A stretch of DNA of 64,000 bases from Nilaparvata lugens (Eukaryota > Arthropoda > Insecta > Hemiptera > Delphacidae), in the NCBI RefSeq assembly GCF_014356525.2, contig NC_052518.1:102482767-102546766 (forward strand), read 5' to 3'. Under the pieces are notes generated by a model that did no database searches, was not told the DNA's origin, and worked only from the letters and a program-made list of their open reading frames with translations. Below, piece after piece: positions 63,092 through 64,000 of the stretch (the first letter of the stretch is position 1; every line of letters starts with the position of its first letter). Position numbers and translations under genes: made by a program.

Positions 63092-63148
63092 CTGTGAAGA
63101 ATAAAATAAAATATTATAGCTCTCAAAAAAAGCAATGTCTTCATGCAC

Positions 63149-63312
63149 AAAGGGTGTGATCACATTGAATGTGTATATGTGCAAGTGGACGACACAGATT
63201 ATGCATGAGCCGAAAAACAAAATCTGGAAAGAGCCATTGAAAACGTTGTGACTTGCATGTAGCTGCTCACACTGAACGTAACCAGCAAGTGCACGCGTTC
63301 AGTGTGAGTGTT
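63149..63312. mobile_element. MITE family D, copy 3 (right end missing)
   Basis: Left terminus GGGTGTGATCACATTGAATG and the internal GCGTTCAGTGTGAGTGTTCC; the other terminus is absent. It lies in the intron of the minus-strand coiled-coil gene. Confidence 0.75.
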
Positions 63313-63398
63313 CCTTTAATACATTCTGCTTCATCCATTACCCACACTTGTGGGATCGATGGCGTCATAGAATTAAATTTCAATACACATAATAACAC

Positions 63399-63770
63399 AA
63401 CTATTCAAATGGTAGATAAAACAATGACCCTAAAAAAAGTCCAACTTTAAAGCTGGACTGTGAATGGTGGAGACGTCTCCTGGGGACATTCAGCAGCTCG
63501 CGGTGCCTGGTGTTGTGGTGGTGAATGTCACTAAAAGGGCAGCCAGAGTATGCTGTATCCTCTTGACATTCACCAAGCACAGGAGGATGTAATGGCTGAA
63601 GACCGTCAGCACACAATGGCGAGCAAAGATGGGCTTGCAGTGGGCAAGATGGTCGCTGCCTATCATAATTCTTACAGCCCTCTTTTGCAGTGTCAGGACA
63701 TCAGCAGCCCCCACCAAATGAGCCCACAGGAGCAATCCATTGCCATGTGGCAATGGAAGAGCGCGTGATA
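63399..63770 (-). pseudogene. Jockey-like LINE RT C-terminal fragment
   Basis: Minus strand: GNGLLLWAHLVGAADVLTLQ, KRAVRIMIGSDHLAHCKPIF, then after a frameshift SDIHHHNTRHRELLNVPRR. Clear thumb/C-terminal region of a jockey-like RT. The remaining 63771-64000 shows nothing. Confidence 0.78.
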
Positions 63771-64000
63771 CATCATTATTTCTTACATGTATCCACTTAA
63801 AATTTCATTTTCAACTGAAAATGATGATTTTATTTCACTCACTCACTTGAAAATGACAAGTCGGAACATGTTGTGAGAAATTCAATGAAGTTAAAAAGGG
63901 ACTTATTTTTACATAAATACGATACCAAGAAAGTAAATAAGTAAATATGCTGTTTACACATATACAAGCATAAAATATATAAAAACAAATCTGTTACTTG

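Overview
This is a window of insect nuclear DNA, AT-rich and packed with transposable elements. It carries most of one vitellogenin-family gene on the + strand, from 158 to the stop codon at 52341-52343. The window enters the gene part-way, so the first exons and promoter lie upstream. Long introns, abundant LINE, TIR and MITE insertions and the insect-type vitellogenin architecture suggest a hemipteran. Several repeats (the GACCGAGCG-type repeat, the TATAGTGAGGTCCACG MITE and the element at about 30353-30648) resemble repeats I remember from planthopper sequence. The planthopper assignment is an inference from memory and was not searched.

Gene model: 18 coding exons plus one duplicate were placed by splice sites, and every consecutive exon junction agrees in phase. 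They encode about 1,728 residues, or 1,780 if both copies of exon 14 are used. In order they give the end of the N-sheet, a low-complexity Asn/Asp-rich 18-residue repeat array where a polyserine tract usually sits, the alpha-helical vitellogenin N domain (exons 2-6), the open beta-sheet domains (exons 7-15), a Ser/Thr-rich linker (exon 10), and a C-terminal von Willebrand D-type domain (exons 16-18) with a GLCG motif. The product would be a secreted lipid-transport/yolk-precursor protein or a vitellogenin-like paralogue.

The introns are filled with 5'-truncated LINEs (jockey- and RTE-like), Helitron-like fragments, mariner/pogo-like DNA transposon remnants, a SINE, hairpin and foldback elements, several MITE families in multiple copies, and nested insertions whose order can be read from the sequence. 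One 1.5-kb tandem duplication carries an entire exon (exon 14).

Downstream of the gene (52414-64000) there is an intergenic stretch, then a retroelement cluster. It comprises a LINE fragment, a palindromic composite that joins gypsy integrase and gag pieces to a 176-bp-unit repeat of a Pro/Tyr-rich coding sequence, and a decayed Ty3/gypsy element (gag, zinc knuckle, protease, RT, RNase H). A last coding exon of an unidentified coiled-coil protein lies on the minus strand at 62897-63091. No bacterial-type operon, CRISPR array, rRNA or credible tRNA gene was seen.
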